Shown here: positions 44,919 to 54,315 of the stretch, in pieces
Layout: the number at the start of each line of letters is the position of its first letter
Position numbering within the stretch: the first letter of the stretch is position 1
Origin: a bacterium
Lineage (GTDB): Bacteria; Electryoneota; RPQS01
Direction: 5' to 3'
NCBI GenBank assembly: GCA_016702305.1
Contig: JADJEH010000011.1
Span: 1 to 64,000 of the forward strand
Length of the DNA: 64,000 nucleotides
Notes under the pieces: model-generated
Database searches by the model: none
The model's input: the letters and a program-made list of their open reading frames with translations, nothing else
Told to the model about the DNA's origin: nothing
Translations under genes and position numbers: made by a program

Positions 44919-45877
44919 CGGAACGCTACTCGGATCTTTTTCAGCGAAGTAAGAGCAACCCGATCCTAACCGCGGACAATTGGCCATATCCTGTCAACAG
45001 CGTGTTCAATCCCGCCGCTGTCCTGTTGAAGGACGGAACGACGCTGCTCCTTTGTCGAGTGGAGGATCGGCGCGGTCATTCGCATTTCAGCGCGGCGCGC
45101 TCTGCGAACGGAGTGGACAACTGGGTCATTGACGCGACGCCGACGCTGGCAGCGGACCCGGAGCGATTTCCCGAGGAGCTATGGGGAATCGAAGATCCGC
45201 GCATTACGTATGTACCTGAGCTGAACAAATACGCCATTGTCTACACAGCCTATAGTCGCGACGGGCCCGGCGTCGCGTTGGCGTTCACGGACGACTTTGT
45301 GACCTTTGAACGGTTGGGCGTAATCATGCCGCCCGAGGACAAAGACGCTGCACTCCTCCCACGCCGCATAGACGGTCAATGGGCAGTCATCCACCGTCCG
45401 GTAAGCGCGCCGCGCGCCCACATGTGGATTTCATACTCGCCAGACCTGCAGAACTGGGGCGGACACAAGCTGATGATGGAAGCCCGGCGCGGCGCGTGGT
45501 GGGATGCTAACAAAATTGGCTTGTCGCCTCCACCGATTGAAACGCCACATGGCTGGCTCGTCATCTACCACGGTGTGCGACAGTCAGCGGCCGGTTGCAT
45601 GTACCGCCTCGGGCTTGCGCTCTTTGACATCAACAAGCCGGAAGTGTGTCTGAGTCGCGGTGACGAGTGGATCTTTGGGCCGCAGGAACCATACGAACAG
45701 CACGGGGACGTGGGCAATGTGGTATTCCCGTGTGGCTACACCATCGCAGCGGACGGCGATAGTCTCAATCTCTACTACGGCGCCGCCGACACCAGTATTG
45801 CACTTGCCACCGGCAGCGTGAAGACGATGCTGAAGTGGCTGGAACGACAGTCTCAAAACCAAACTAACATCACATAG
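44915..45877 (+). CDS. GH130-family mannoside phosphorylase/hydrolase
   Basis: 320 residues, five-bladed propeller. Key region LWGIEDPRIT with the family's catalytic Asp, NPAAVLLKDGTTLLLCRVED near the N-terminus, and HRPVSAPRAHMWISYSPDL. GH130 enzymes phosphorolyse or hydrolyse beta-mannosides (mannosyl-glucose, mannobiose, mannosyl-GlcNAc). Specificity cannot be read here. Coupled to the GT4 gene, the pair could make and recycle an oligomannoside or compatible solute, consistent with a stress locus. Confidence 0.85.
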   Translation: MTERYSDLFQRSKSNPILTADNWPYPVNSVFNPAAVLLKDGTTLLLCRVEDRRGHSHFSAARSANGVDNWVIDATPTLAADPERFPEELWGIEDPRITYVPELNKYAIVYTAYSRDGPGVALAFTDDFVTFERLGVIMPPEDKDAALLPRRIDGQWAVIHRPVSAPRAHMWISYSPDLQNWGGHKLMMEARRGAWWDANKIGLSPPPIETPHGWLVIYHGVRQSAAGCMYRLGLALFDINKPEVCLSRGDEWIFGPQEPYEQHGDVGNVVFPCGYTIAADGDSLNLYYGAADTSIALATGSVKTMLKWLERQSQNQTNIT

Positions 45878-45905
45878 TCCAATTGAAAGAAAAAGGGTAA
45901 AGACA

Positions 45906-46466
45906 ATGAGTAAGAACTTAGGCAAGAGTGTGGCTATTCTTGGGGTAAGCATCATGCTGCTTGCAATCGCTGCAACCGCTTCCGCCGAGAGCAACATCGG
46001 CTTCAAAGCAATTGGTCCACGTCTGGGCTTCGTTGATCCGGGCAACGACTTAGACGGTGCCGTAGAATTCGGCGCCGCAATGGAATTCGGCGAATTTGTT
46101 CGCCAACTGCATTGGAACGGCTCCTTGAGCTTCTGGTCCACTGGGCGCGAGTATCGTTACTTCAACGACCGGTACGACTGGACATTGCGCGACATAATCG
46201 TGCGCACAGGCGTGGACTATCACTTCATTGAAGGTGATTGGGAGCCCTATGCGGGCGGTGGTCTTGGTCTGCACTTCTACTCGTGGGACTACAGCAACGC
46301 GCCCAACTATAGCAACTCTGATGACAACAAACTTGGACTCTACGTAGACGGCGGTGTTGAGCATCAAATCGCGGAGCGCTGGACCGGACAACTGCAAGTG
46401 CAGCTTGATTTCGCGGACCCGGATCAAACGGCGCTCATGTTTAATCTGCTCTACGTCTTGAAATAG
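45906..46466 (+). CDS. Outer-membrane beta-barrel protein (OmpW/OmpX-like size)
   Basis: 186 residues. Signal peptide MSKNLGKSVAILGVSIMLLA...ASA, then amphipathic strands alternating with short turns (GPRLGFVDPGND, WNGSLSFWSTGREYRYF, YEPYAGGGLGLHFYSWDY-like) and a terminal strand ending ALMFNLLYVLK. About eight strands fit a small barrel. AAAAAGGG stands before the start. It follows GH130 by 28 bases. The ligand is unknown. Confidence 0.7.
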   Translation: MSKNLGKSVAILGVSIMLLAIAATASAESNIGFKAIGPRLGFVDPGNDLDGAVEFGAAMEFGEFVRQLHWNGSLSFWSTGREYRYFNDRYDWTLRDIIVRTGVDYHFIEGDWEPYAGGGLGLHFYSWDYSNAPNYSNSDDNKLGLYVDGGVEHQIAERWTGQLQVQLDFADPDQTALMFNLLYVLK

Positions 46467-46505
46467 ACCAGTGGAATCGCAATGCATACCCCAAAGGAAT
46501 CCAAC

Positions 46506-46652
46506 ATGATTTGGACAATCGTCGTCGTGCTGCTGGTGCTTTGGCTGCTCGGGTTTGTAGTCTACCCGGTCGGCAGCTTGATCCACATTCTGCTGGTCAT
46601 CGCCCTCATAGTATTCATCGTGCGGATGGTACAGGGCAAACGGCTAACCTGA
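46506..46652 (+). CDS. lmo0937-type small membrane protein
   Basis: 48 residues: MIWTIVVVLLVLWLLGFVVY, GSLIHILLVIALIVFIVRMV, QGKRLT. Two short membrane helices with GSxIHILLVIA between, the signature of the lmo0937 (DUF5670) family, small proteins often found beside stress genes. AAAGGA lies 10 bases before the ATG. Function unknown. Confidence 0.8.
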   Translation: MIWTIVVVLLVLWLLGFVVYPVGSLIHILLVIALIVFIVRMVQGKRLT

Positions 46653-46745
46653 TTTTCGCGCAGGCAGCCGCCGACACGCACAGCATGGAAACATTTTCGA
46701 CCGTAACATATGGGTACCATACCCAAGTCCAGAAAGGATCTAACA

Positions 46746-47021
46746 ATGGTTAATATTTATGCGGGTAACCTGTCATTTGACATGACGGAATCTGACCTGA
46801 GAAACATGTTTGAAGCGCATGGCAAGGTAGATCGCGCGAGCCTCGTCAAAGACCGCGCTAGCGGCGACAGCAAGGGCTTCGGTTTTGTCGAAATGCCCAA
46901 TGACGCTGAAGCTAAGGTGGCCATCGCCGCTCTGAACGACATGAACACGCAAGGACGCAAGATGACGGTCAATGAAGCAAAGCCGAAGGGCGATCGCGGC
47001 TCAAGCCACGACCGCTACTAA
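46746..47021 (+). CDS. RNA-binding protein with a single RRM domain
   Basis: 91 residues from ATG 46,746, with GAAAGGA at 46,732-46,738. RNP2 IYAGNLSF and RNP1 KGFGFVEM are intact, with the spacing of bacterial cold-shock-type RRM proteins (Rbp family); a short basic Gly/Ser tail follows (PKGDRGSSHDRY). Binds single-stranded RNA; a role in cold or stress adaptation is family knowledge. The upstream start at 46,710 would add residues without homology. Confidence 0.9.
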   Translation: MVNIYAGNLSFDMTESDLRNMFEAHGKVDRASLVKDRASGDSKGFGFVEMPNDAEAKVAIAALNDMNTQGRKMTVNEAKPKGDRGSSHDRY

Positions 47022-47044
47022 AGCTTCGCAGACAGCATGGACAT

Positions 47045-47067
47045 GGGGCGAACGCGTTGTTCGCCCC
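47045..47067 (+). terminator. Hairpin after the RRM gene
   Basis: GGGGCGAAC and GTTCGCCCC, a 9-bp perfect stem with a 5-base loop, 23 bases after the stop codon. Followed by TTGCG, so only a weak T-run. Confidence 0.55.
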
Positions 47068-47121
47068 TTGCGTTACCGGCTTTCGTGTGGTGAGGGCAGG
47101 TCCAACATAACGGAGTGCAGA

Positions 47122-47424
47122 ATGGCAAATACAACGATGATAGAATTCACGGAAGCCAAGAGAATTGGTGACCTTCTCGGCGTGGACTGGAACATGTTCC
47201 CGGTCGAGGAATTTCGCATGGGTTTAGACGTCGAGCTTGAGCACGGTGCGCGCGATCCGCAGACGGATGTAACCCATGATGATCCGCTGCAGACTGGTCG
47301 TATCGCTTGGGCGCACTTGAAGGAGTTTCCGGACTACTACACGCGCCTGAAGAAAATGGAGAAGGAAGCCGAGAAATTCTGGGCGGCAGAAACTGACATG
47401 CGGCAGCGGCGGCCGATCCGGTAA
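47122..47424 (+). CDS. DUF5661 family protein
   Basis: 100 residues from ATG 47,122. Conserved pattern: EAKRIGDLLGVDW, VEEFRMGLDVELEHGARDP, TDVTHDDPLQTGRIAWAHLK, EFPDYYTRLKKME. This matches DUF5661, a soluble helical protein of unknown function that often accompanies stress genes such as CsbD and lmo0937-type proteins. Last intact gene of the stress cluster. Confidence 0.8.
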   Translation: MANTTMIEFTEAKRIGDLLGVDWNMFPVEEFRMGLDVELEHGARDPQTDVTHDDPLQTGRIAWAHLKEFPDYYTRLKKMEKEAEKFWAAETDMRQRRPIR

Positions 47425-47597
47425 GCTGCCGGTCAGTATGGGTGCGCAGTCCACTGGTGTCACACAGATAAGAAGCAAGCACGTCGGAACAGTCCAATGG
47501 GCTTCATGTCTTCCTGAACCACCAACAATTCAAATCACCCTCTTTCTATTGCACATGATCCTGATCGGCCAACTATGCGTTGGGAAGGGCGATCATA

Positions 47598-48129
47598 TCT
47601 TGCAAAGGTAACAGCACATCATCCGCTGTGATCGGTCAGGCGACAGGCAAGTCCAAGCACTCCCGCGTATACTCATTCCAGTATGGTCAATACTCGCAAC
47701 GGCCTGCCGTTGGCCTTTTGTCACGAACGTAGCGTCTGTGATTGACACACCAACAAGTCAACCGGATCAGCGCGGTGACGATGCGATAGCCATCGGGCCA
47801 TATTGACACGCTAATGAACATTCACCAGCAATGCCAGTTCGGTATCGTCGAATCGCCGCACAGGTACCCATCGTCGATTGGTGCCGTGCGAATTCGTCGT
47901 CAACCCCAAGTGCTCCCGCCGCCAGTGGTAATACGTGTTTACCGAAACCCCAGCTTCCGGCACACTTCACGCACCGCCATCTCGTTCCCGATCTCGACCT
48001 CCGCTTCGCGAAGTATCGGCATCGTCTGCTTCGGACGGTACTTATCTCTGTCCATTCAGGCCTTTGTACCTTCCGAATGTGCTGCCAATCACTAACTTCC
48101 AAAGTGGTACAGTCTTCAGGGCTAGCTCA
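47598..48129 (-). mobile_element. Decayed remnant of an IS407-like element related to the one at 16.7 kb
   Basis: Aligns with IS bases about 17,130-17,255, 17,395-17,525 and 17,760-17,993 in the same orientation (for example CATCATCCGCTGTGATC, CCAGCTTCCGGCACACTTC, AAGTGGTACAG), with two internal deletions and many substitutions. The orfA-side inverted repeat survives, ending at 48,129 (read inwards TGAGCTAGCCC...CTGTACCAC); the other end is lost. No transposase frame is intact. The 170 bases before it (47,425-47,597) hold nothing recognisable. Confidence 0.75.
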
Positions 48130-48137
48130 ACGATAGA

Positions 48138-48167
48138 AGCCCCCGCGAGAGAATCGCGGGGGCTTTC
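48138..48167. terminator. Hairpin terminator between the IS remnant and the chemoreceptor gene
   Basis: AGCCCCCGCG and CGCGGGGGCT, a 10-bp GC-rich stem with loop AGAGAAT, followed by TTTC on the plus strand. It lies 20 bases beyond the minus-strand chemoreceptor stop and probably terminates that gene. Confidence 0.7.
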
Positions 48168-48187
48168 ATTCTGACAATCAAACTAGT

Positions 48188-49600
48188 TTAACGGCCGTGT
48201 ATCAGATGGACCAGGTCGCGCACGCTTGTCCGCAGTGATTCTGATTGTGCCGATAACTCCTCTGCAGCAGCTGCAGTTCGTTCACTTGATGATGAGTTAG
48301 AGGAGGAAGCTGACTTGATCGTGGCCATTGAACTGTTGACTACATCAATGTCGCGATGCTGGGACTCAGCTGCTTCTGCGATATCGTTGACTAGGCTATT
48401 GATCTCCTCCGCAGACATCTTGACTTCAGACAGGGCGTCACGCAGCGCCAAGACAACTCCTGATCCCGCTTCCACGCTGGCTACGGTGCTCTGAATCAGA
48501 TCAGCGGTATTCTTTGCGGATTCAGCGCTTCGTCGTGCCAAGTTGCGCACCTCTTCGGCGACTACGGCGAAGCCTTTGCCTGCTTCGCCTGCTCGCGCTG
48601 CTTCCACCGCCGCGTTCAGGGCGAGCAAGTTCGTTTGAAACGCGATTTCGTCAATGGTCCGGACAATTGCGGAAGTCTGCCGTGACGCCTCACGAATTTG
48701 CTGCATGGATGTTTCCATGCTCTCGGCGCGCTCAGTGGCAAGCCGAGTCTTCGACATGGACTTTTCAACCAATTCTCGAGCCATCTCGGCGTGCCGAGCA
48801 TTTTCCGACGTTCTGTTGCTGAGCTGGGTCACGGCCTCTGAAGTCTCCTTAAGCCCAGTGTCTTCGTCATGTGATGCCGCTGCCAAAGATTGGCTCGCGC
48901 CCGAGAGTTCATTTGCTGCCGCTGTAATCTGATCCGACCCCTCGTTTAAGCTCATCGTGATTAGTTCCGCCGGCCGATTGATGGAAACTGTCACAACCCT
49001 GAAGTACACGAGGCTCATCAGGCAGAGTGAAATAAATCCGATCCCACACAATGTAAGAATACCGTTCAGTCGCATTTTAGCCAATGCTGCTTGCTTAGGG
49101 TCCAATGACTGGCGGATCTCAATGGCACCGTGAATCGGTTTGCCGCCTACCTTTTGATTGGAAGTATGGCAGTCGAGACAGCTTTTTTCAAGATGAATCG
49201 GCCGAAAATAGCAGAGATGGCCGTCTTCATCATCGATTTCGACATGCTCGGCCAAGTTGTTCGCCACGATGCGCTGCAAAATTTCGCTTTGCTTGGCATT
49301 GGCTTTGTTTTCCTTGTTCTCCGGTTCCGCGACAGGAGTCATAAATTGATAACCTCCTTCGCTAGCCATTTTGCGTGCCATCGCCCAGTGATCATCCGCA
49401 CTGGCGTTTTCGGCCAGCATGGCGTTGGCTGCTTCAGTCGCAACACAAATCGCCCGCGCTTTGTCCACATACATAGCGCGCAGTTGACTTGATGACTGAA
49501 AGTAATAGACTGAAAACAGTATTAACATCAAAGAACATGTCAACGTCAAACCGATGACGACAATCTTGGTACGGTGTGACAATACTCCAAACCCCAGCAT
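48188..49600 (-). CDS. Methyl-accepting chemotaxis protein with DUF3365 c-type-haem sensor domain
   Basis: 470 residues from the minus-strand ATG ending at 49,600, chosen because AAAAGGAG (49,607-49,614) precedes it. Membrane helix 1 (about 12-34), a periplasmic domain with ICVATEAANAMLAE, FRPIHLEKSCLDCHTSN (CxxCH, covalent haem attachment) and GAIEIRQSLDP, typical of Tll0287/DUF3365 sensors; helix 2 (about 190-212); then the signalling hairpin with the invariant tip DEIAFQTNLLALNAAVEAAR and AGKGFAVVAEEVRNLARRS. No C-terminal CheR/CheB pentapeptide. Probably senses redox state or a gas ligand and signals to CheA/CheW, which are not in the window. Confidence 0.9.
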   Translation of the reverse strand: MLGFGVLSHRTKIVVIGLTLTCSLMLILFSVYYFQSSSQLRAMYVDKARAICVATEAANAMLAENASADDHWAMARKMASEGGYQFMTPVAEPENKENKANAKQSEILQRIVANNLAEHVEIDDEDGHLCYFRPIHLEKSCLDCHTSNQKVGGKPIHGAIEIRQSLDPKQAALAKMRLNGILTLCGIGFISLCLMSLVYFRVVTVSINRPAELITMSLNEGSDQITAAANELSGASQSLAAASHDEDTGLKETSEAVTQLSNRTSENARHAEMARELVEKSMSKTRLATERAESMETSMQQIREASRQTSAIVRTIDEIAFQTNLLALNAAVEAARAGEAGKGFAVVAEEVRNLARRSAESAKNTADLIQSTVASVEAGSGVVLALRDALSEVKMSAEEINSLVNDIAEAAESQHRDIDVVNSSMATIKSASSSNSSSSERTAAAAEELSAQSESLRTSVRDLVHLIHGR

Positions 49601-50286
49601 TGTGTACTCCTTTTCATGAACATTCACGGCTTGTTCACTCCTTTGGCAACTCGCGTGCCGACTATCGCATGAGTATCCGCCGAAGTTCTCGAATCTCGCT
49701 TTTGGAAAAAGTGTTCATAATTTGCCCAGAAACGTCGCGAAGTAAGCATGACCCGAGTGCTTCACCAGTAGTTGTTGTGGACATTCTTTCCCTTTCATGC
49801 TCCAAGGAAGACACAGTATTTTCCGCATTTCACAAACACAAATATCTGCTTGATCAGGCAGGCATTGGATTTGAATAGGGTCGTCAATGCTCAAGCGCGG
49901 TTAAAAAGAACCGCTGGCTAAAAGTATTTCCCTCGGTGTCATCGTGTGTTGGCGGCCATTTCGTGCCGCGCTAACCGTTGTTGCCGAAGAATCAGTCTGG
50001 GGCGATCAGGTCGTCATATGGCCGGGTCCGGGCATTCCACAATTGCTCCCCGTTGGCACCGCGCAGCACATTGCGCCCGAAGCGTTTTACAGCCTGGATT
50101 GCTGGCGAGTCAGCAAGGCGACGGGCGAGTGCGGGGCCGCCGAACTGCAATCCGCTAATATACTGATTTCTATAGAGTTCGATATGGCCCGGCGGTGCCG
50201 CGCTCACCGGTGAGCAATAAATCCCAAGAAGCGATATATTCTATGTTAAACAAGCAGAGCGTCACGTCACGAACCACAAGAGAGTA
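49601..50286. other. 686 bases without a supported gene
   Basis: This is the divergent intergenic region between the chemoreceptor (minus) and ettA (plus). Frames of 60-90 codons occur around 49,944-50,213 on both strands but show no family pattern, no good ribosome site and mutually overlapping codons. Both promoters must lie here; I cannot place them. Confidence 0.4.
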
Positions 50287-51957
50287 ATGGCACCACAGTA
50301 CATATTTGTCATGCAGAATCTCGTCAAACTGTATGGCAGTGAGAAAGTCCTTGACGACATAAATTTGGCCTTCTATCCGGGCGCCAAGATCGGGTTAGTC
50401 GGCGACAATGGATCGGGCAAGTCCACACTCCTGCGCATCATGGCCGGGTTGGACAGAGAGTTTCAAGGCTCCGCTGAACCAGCCAAAGGAGTGCGCGCCG
50501 TTTTGGTTGCTCAGGAGCCTGTGCTGGACTTGGACAAGACTGTGCGGGAAAACGTCGAAATGGCATTCGGTCCGACTTTGAACTTGATCGAGAAGTACAA
50601 TAAACTCGCCGAGGACATGGCCAGCATGGACGGCGATGCCATGGAAAAGGCGCTCGATCGCATGCAGAAGCTGCAAGACGAAATTGACAAAGTGGATGGT
50701 TGGAATCTTGAACACCAGGTGGAAGTGGCATCAGACGCCTTGTTCCTGCCGGACGGTGATCTACTGGTATCACAGATTTCCGGCGGGGAACGTCGGCGCG
50801 TGGCGCTTTGCAAAGCGCTAATCGAAAAGCCGGATATTCTCCTTCTTGACGAACCGACCAACCATCTCGACGCAGAAACGGTGTTATGGCTCGAAAAGCA
50901 ACTGCGTGAATTCGAAGGTACGGTGATAATATCCACCCACGATCGCTATTTCCTCGACAATATCACCAAGTGGATTCTGGAGCTGGACGCGGGCAAGGGT
51001 ATACCATGGGAAGGTAACTACTCGTCATGGCTCGAACAGAAGATCGCGCAGATGGACGTCGGCGACAAGAAGCCGTCGGCGAAATTGGCGTCATTGAAGC
51101 GCGAACTGGCGTGGATCAAACTTAGTCAGCGCGATCGCCTCGCGGAGAGCCACAAGCACGTTGCGGAGTACGAGAAGCGCTCCAAAGAAGTGTTTGAAGT
51201 CAGCAATCAGAACATGGACATTCAAATTGCGCCGGGACCACACCTGGGAGATGTGGTCCTCGAAATCGAGAAAGTCACCAAGAGCTTTGGCGACAACCTC
51301 CTGATTGACCGCATGAATCTGTTCATTCCGCCGGGCAGCATTACGGGCGTGATCGGACCCAATGGTGCGGGTAAATCAACGCTGTTTCGCATGATTACCG
51401 GGGAGCAGCAGCCTGATTCGGGCACCATACGCTTAGGTCCGTCTGTCGTGCTTTCGTACGTGGATCAGATGCGGGACAATCTTGACGACAAGAAAACGGT
51501 GTTTGAGGAGATTACTGACGGCAGCGACACAATCATGATGGGCACCAAGGAAATCTCGTCGCGTGCTTACGTGTCGAAGTTCAATTTTCGCGGAGGTGAT
51601 CAGCAGAAGCTCGTCGGAAATCTCTCCGGCGGCGAACGCAATCGCGTGCACTTGGCGAGGCTTCTACGCAAGGGGGGCAATTTCCTGATTCTTGACGAAC
51701 CGAGCAATGATCTTGATATCACGACGCTGCGTATGCTGGAGAACGCGCTGTTGGACTTCAGCGGCTGCGTCATGGTGATTAGTCATGACCGGTTCTTCCT
51801 GGACCGCATTTGCACGCATATTCTGGCGTTCGAAGGCAACGGAGTGGCACGTTGGTTTGAAGGCAATTTTGAAGCGTACGAACAGCAGCGCCGGACTGAA
51901 TTGGGGGCGAACTACGATCGCCCGCGCCGTTCACTCTATCGTAAGCTTACGGCATAG
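50287..51957 (+). CDS. ettA: ABC-F ATPase EttA (energy-dependent translational throttle)
   Basis: 556 residues, the normal EttA length. Two ABC domains: Walker A GLVGDNGSGKSTLL (about 38-50) and GVIGPNGAGKSTLF (about 355-368), signatures SGGERRRVALCKAL and LSGGERNRVHLARLL, Walker B ILLLDEPTNHLDAE and FLILDEPSNDLDIT. The interdomain linker has WIKLSQRDRLAESHKHVAEY, and the arm region lies within domain 1 (LNLIEKYNKLAEDMASMDGD). EttA binds the ribosomal E site and gates the first elongation step according to ATP/ADP ratio. It overlaps nothing; the next gene starts 34 bases later. Confidence 0.95.
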   Translation: MAPQYIFVMQNLVKLYGSEKVLDDINLAFYPGAKIGLVGDNGSGKSTLLRIMAGLDREFQGSAEPAKGVRAVLVAQEPVLDLDKTVRENVEMAFGPTLNLIEKYNKLAEDMASMDGDAMEKALDRMQKLQDEIDKVDGWNLEHQVEVASDALFLPDGDLLVSQISGGERRRVALCKALIEKPDILLLDEPTNHLDAETVLWLEKQLREFEGTVIISTHDRYFLDNITKWILELDAGKGIPWEGNYSSWLEQKIAQMDVGDKKPSAKLASLKRELAWIKLSQRDRLAESHKHVAEYEKRSKEVFEVSNQNMDIQIAPGPHLGDVVLEIEKVTKSFGDNLLIDRMNLFIPPGSITGVIGPNGAGKSTLFRMITGEQQPDSGTIRLGPSVVLSYVDQMRDNLDDKKTVFEEITDGSDTIMMGTKEISSRAYVSKFNFRGGDQQKLVGNLSGGERNRVHLARLLRKGGNFLILDEPSNDLDITTLRMLENALLDFSGCVMVISHDRFFLDRICTHILAFEGNGVARWFEGNFEAYEQQRRTELGANYDRPRRSLYRKLTA

Positions 51958-51991
51958 CTTCCCGTCGCATGGAGTAAAAGAGGTAAATGCA

Positions 51992-53536
51992 ATGAACGCT
52001 TTAGGGAATCATCGCGGAACAGGCATGCATTGGAACATCACGCTTCTGTGGCTGGCGGTGCTGATTCCGCTAACCGCCGCAACGACAGCTTCGCTGCATC
52101 CGGTGCTCAATCAGGTGTTGAACCACTACTCGGAAGCGGATGATTCGCTCAAAAGGAAGGCCGCGACGTTTCTGTTTGAGAATATGGAAGGACATAGCTA
52201 CATGACCTTCGATTTAGCGGACACAGCCGGGACCGTTGTGGCTTTTGATGTGCTCGACTATGCGACGTTTGCGGATCTGGAATCTTCCTTCAAGACTCTC
52301 GAAAATACACGCGGAACGCTTGATTTCCAGAAGCGCGCCGTGACCATGGATGACTCCGTGATTACCGCGGAATTCGTAATAGACCATGTGGACCGCGCCA
52401 TGGCAGCGTGGCGGTCGCGGCCTTGGGCGCGGGATTTCAGCTTCGCGGAGTTCTGTGAATACATTCTGCCCTATCGCGGGAGCAATGAGCCGCTCGAGTT
52501 GTGGCGCGAGTTCTTTGCAAGTCGCTATGACAGCGCTTTCAATCTCATGGCGGATCCGGCCGATCCGATTGAGGCCGCGAGTCTGATCAATCGTGATCTG
52601 ATGTCGTGGTTTCATTTTGACCCGCGCTTCTATTACCATCCTACGGATCAAGGATTAGCCGACATGCGTTCGACGACGTTGGGCCGCTGCGAGGACATGA
52701 CTAATCTCACGATCTATGCGATGCGTGCGAATGGCTTGGCGGTGACCAGCGACTATACGCCCTACTGGGCCAACTCAGGGAACAACCATGCTTGGAACGC
52801 AATAGTAACAGCGGACGGCAAGGTGATACCGTTTATGGGCGCGGAAGCCAATCCGGGTTCTTACCAGCTTGCCAACAAGCTCGCCAAAGTCTATCGCAAG
52901 ACATATTCGGTGCAGCGTGACAATCTGGCCTTCCAGGTGGCGATCCCGGAAGACTTGCCCAAGTATCTCTCTTCCAAGAGCTACACGGATGTAACGCGCG
53001 ATTACACGACCGTTCGTGATGTGACATTAGACTTTGCGGCGCCGGACTCGATCACGATCGGCTACTTGTGCGTATTCAACTCCGGAGAATGGAAAGCGAT
53101 TCACTGGAGTCGTTTGCAAAATGGTGCGGCGGTCTTTTCTGACATGGGAGTCGGTATTGCCTATCTTCCGGCCTGCTTCAGCGACGGAAAAATCGTGCCC
53201 GTCGGCGCGCCGTTTATTCTGGCTGAAGACGGATCAGTGCATCCGACCATCGCGGACACAACCAATCTGATACGCATGGAGTTGACCGCGACTACGAAAA
53301 CGACTCTCGAAATGTCCACGGATGGCATCCGAAAAACCAACTTCTTGCCGGATGTCGTTTACGAGTTGAAGTTCTGGCGCGACGGTTGGCAAACGCTGGG
53401 AACCGTCGCCGCCGACGACAAACCGATCGTATTCGACAATGTGCCCAGCGCCGCGATCTATTGGCTGACGGCCGCGGATTCAGATCGCGAAGAACGCATC
53501 TTCACTTACGAAAATAATCAGCAGGTCTGGTGGTAA
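51992..53536 (+). CDS. Secreted transglutaminase-like protein
   Basis: 514 residues from ATG 51,992 (AGAGG at 51,979-51,983); the longer frame from 51,785 runs over ettA. Signal-type segment WNITLLWLAVLIPLTAATTA. Papain-like transglutaminase core: Cys in LGRCEDMTNLTIYAMRANGL, His in SGNNHAWNAIV, and an Asp-type strand KVIPFMGAEANPGSY. C-terminal beta domains follow (about 345-510). No T9SS sorting domain. Such proteins are periplasmic or secreted peptidase or cross-linking enzymes; the activity is not known. Confidence 0.8.
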   Translation: MNALGNHRGTGMHWNITLLWLAVLIPLTAATTASLHPVLNQVLNHYSEADDSLKRKAATFLFENMEGHSYMTFDLADTAGTVVAFDVLDYATFADLESSFKTLENTRGTLDFQKRAVTMDDSVITAEFVIDHVDRAMAAWRSRPWARDFSFAEFCEYILPYRGSNEPLELWREFFASRYDSAFNLMADPADPIEAASLINRDLMSWFHFDPRFYYHPTDQGLADMRSTTLGRCEDMTNLTIYAMRANGLAVTSDYTPYWANSGNNHAWNAIVTADGKVIPFMGAEANPGSYQLANKLAKVYRKTYSVQRDNLAFQVAIPEDLPKYLSSKSYTDVTRDYTTVRDVTLDFAAPDSITIGYLCVFNSGEWKAIHWSRLQNGAAVFSDMGVGIAYLPACFSDGKIVPVGAPFILAEDGSVHPTIADTTNLIRMELTATTKTTLEMSTDGIRKTNFLPDVVYELKFWRDGWQTLGTVAADDKPIVFDNVPSAAIYWLTAADSDREERIFTYENNQQVWW

Positions 53537-53569
53537 TCCCACAAGATCAGGTCATTACCGGGTACAAAC

Positions 53570-53932
53570 ATGACAGAACAGCGTTGGGCCGCCGAATTGC
53601 CGATTTCAATCACGGTCTGTGATAGCAATGGAATGATACTGGAGATGAATGAGAAGTCCAAGGCGACATTTGCTGCCGACGGCGGCGGCGCGTTGATCGG
53701 CACAAACGTGCTGGATTGCCACCCGGAGCCATCCAGGTCTCAACTGGCGGACATGCTCGTTGAACGGACGACGAACATTTATACGATCGAGAAGAACGGT
53801 GTGAAGAAATTGATCTACCAGATGCCGTGGTACGAAAACGCGGAGTATCGTGGCTATGTCGAACTCTCATTGGAAATCCCGTTTGACATGCCGCATTTTG
53901 TGCGTGCCAATAGCAAACCGGCGCAGGGATGA
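53570..53932 (+). CDS. Stand-alone PAS-domain protein
   Basis: 120 residues, almost entirely one PAS domain: LPISITVCDSNGMILEMNEK, GTNVLDCHPEPSRSQLADML, NIYTIEKNGVKKLIYQMPWY and a closing strand RGYVELSLEIPF. The DCHPEPSR motif is typical of a small cytoplasmic PAS family found alone. No output domain; probably a sensor acting on a partner, ligand unknown. It starts 33 bases after the transglutaminase gene and may share its transcript. Confidence 0.8.
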   Translation: MTEQRWAAELPISITVCDSNGMILEMNEKSKATFAADGGGALIGTNVLDCHPEPSRSQLADMLVERTTNIYTIEKNGVKKLIYQMPWYENAEYRGYVELSLEIPFDMPHFVRANSKPAQG

Positions 53933-54315
53933 TTACATCGTCTTCGCCGCAATCCAAGGCCTGAAAATCGCGCTCGCAACCTTGGACCGCTTGTTTCATA
54001 GTTGATAAAATCAATCAAGTTATAAATGCAATATTGTCATTGTGTCCGGAGAGGTGCAACTTTCTATTTAGACTGGCTAATCTGCATTGCTTATCTGTGC
54101 GCGATTGTGTAGCTTATTGGACAAGGTGAGTACTACCCCGCCGCATCGGATGCAAACGGTGCGAAGTAACTCCTCAAATTGTGCGGCACCTGTGCACAGG
54201 ACCGGTTCGGCATTGGCGATGGAGGATGGAAGAGGATATGTCGCTAGCGATGCTCGGCAAGTACCTGATTTAGGCCGTGGACTTGCCAGAAGGAACATAC
54301 AAGAAGGAACGTGAC

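Noticed and set aside
49944..50213. Open frames of 60-90 codons on both strands
   Set aside because: Overlapping on both strands, no ribosome site, no family pattern; treated as non-coding.
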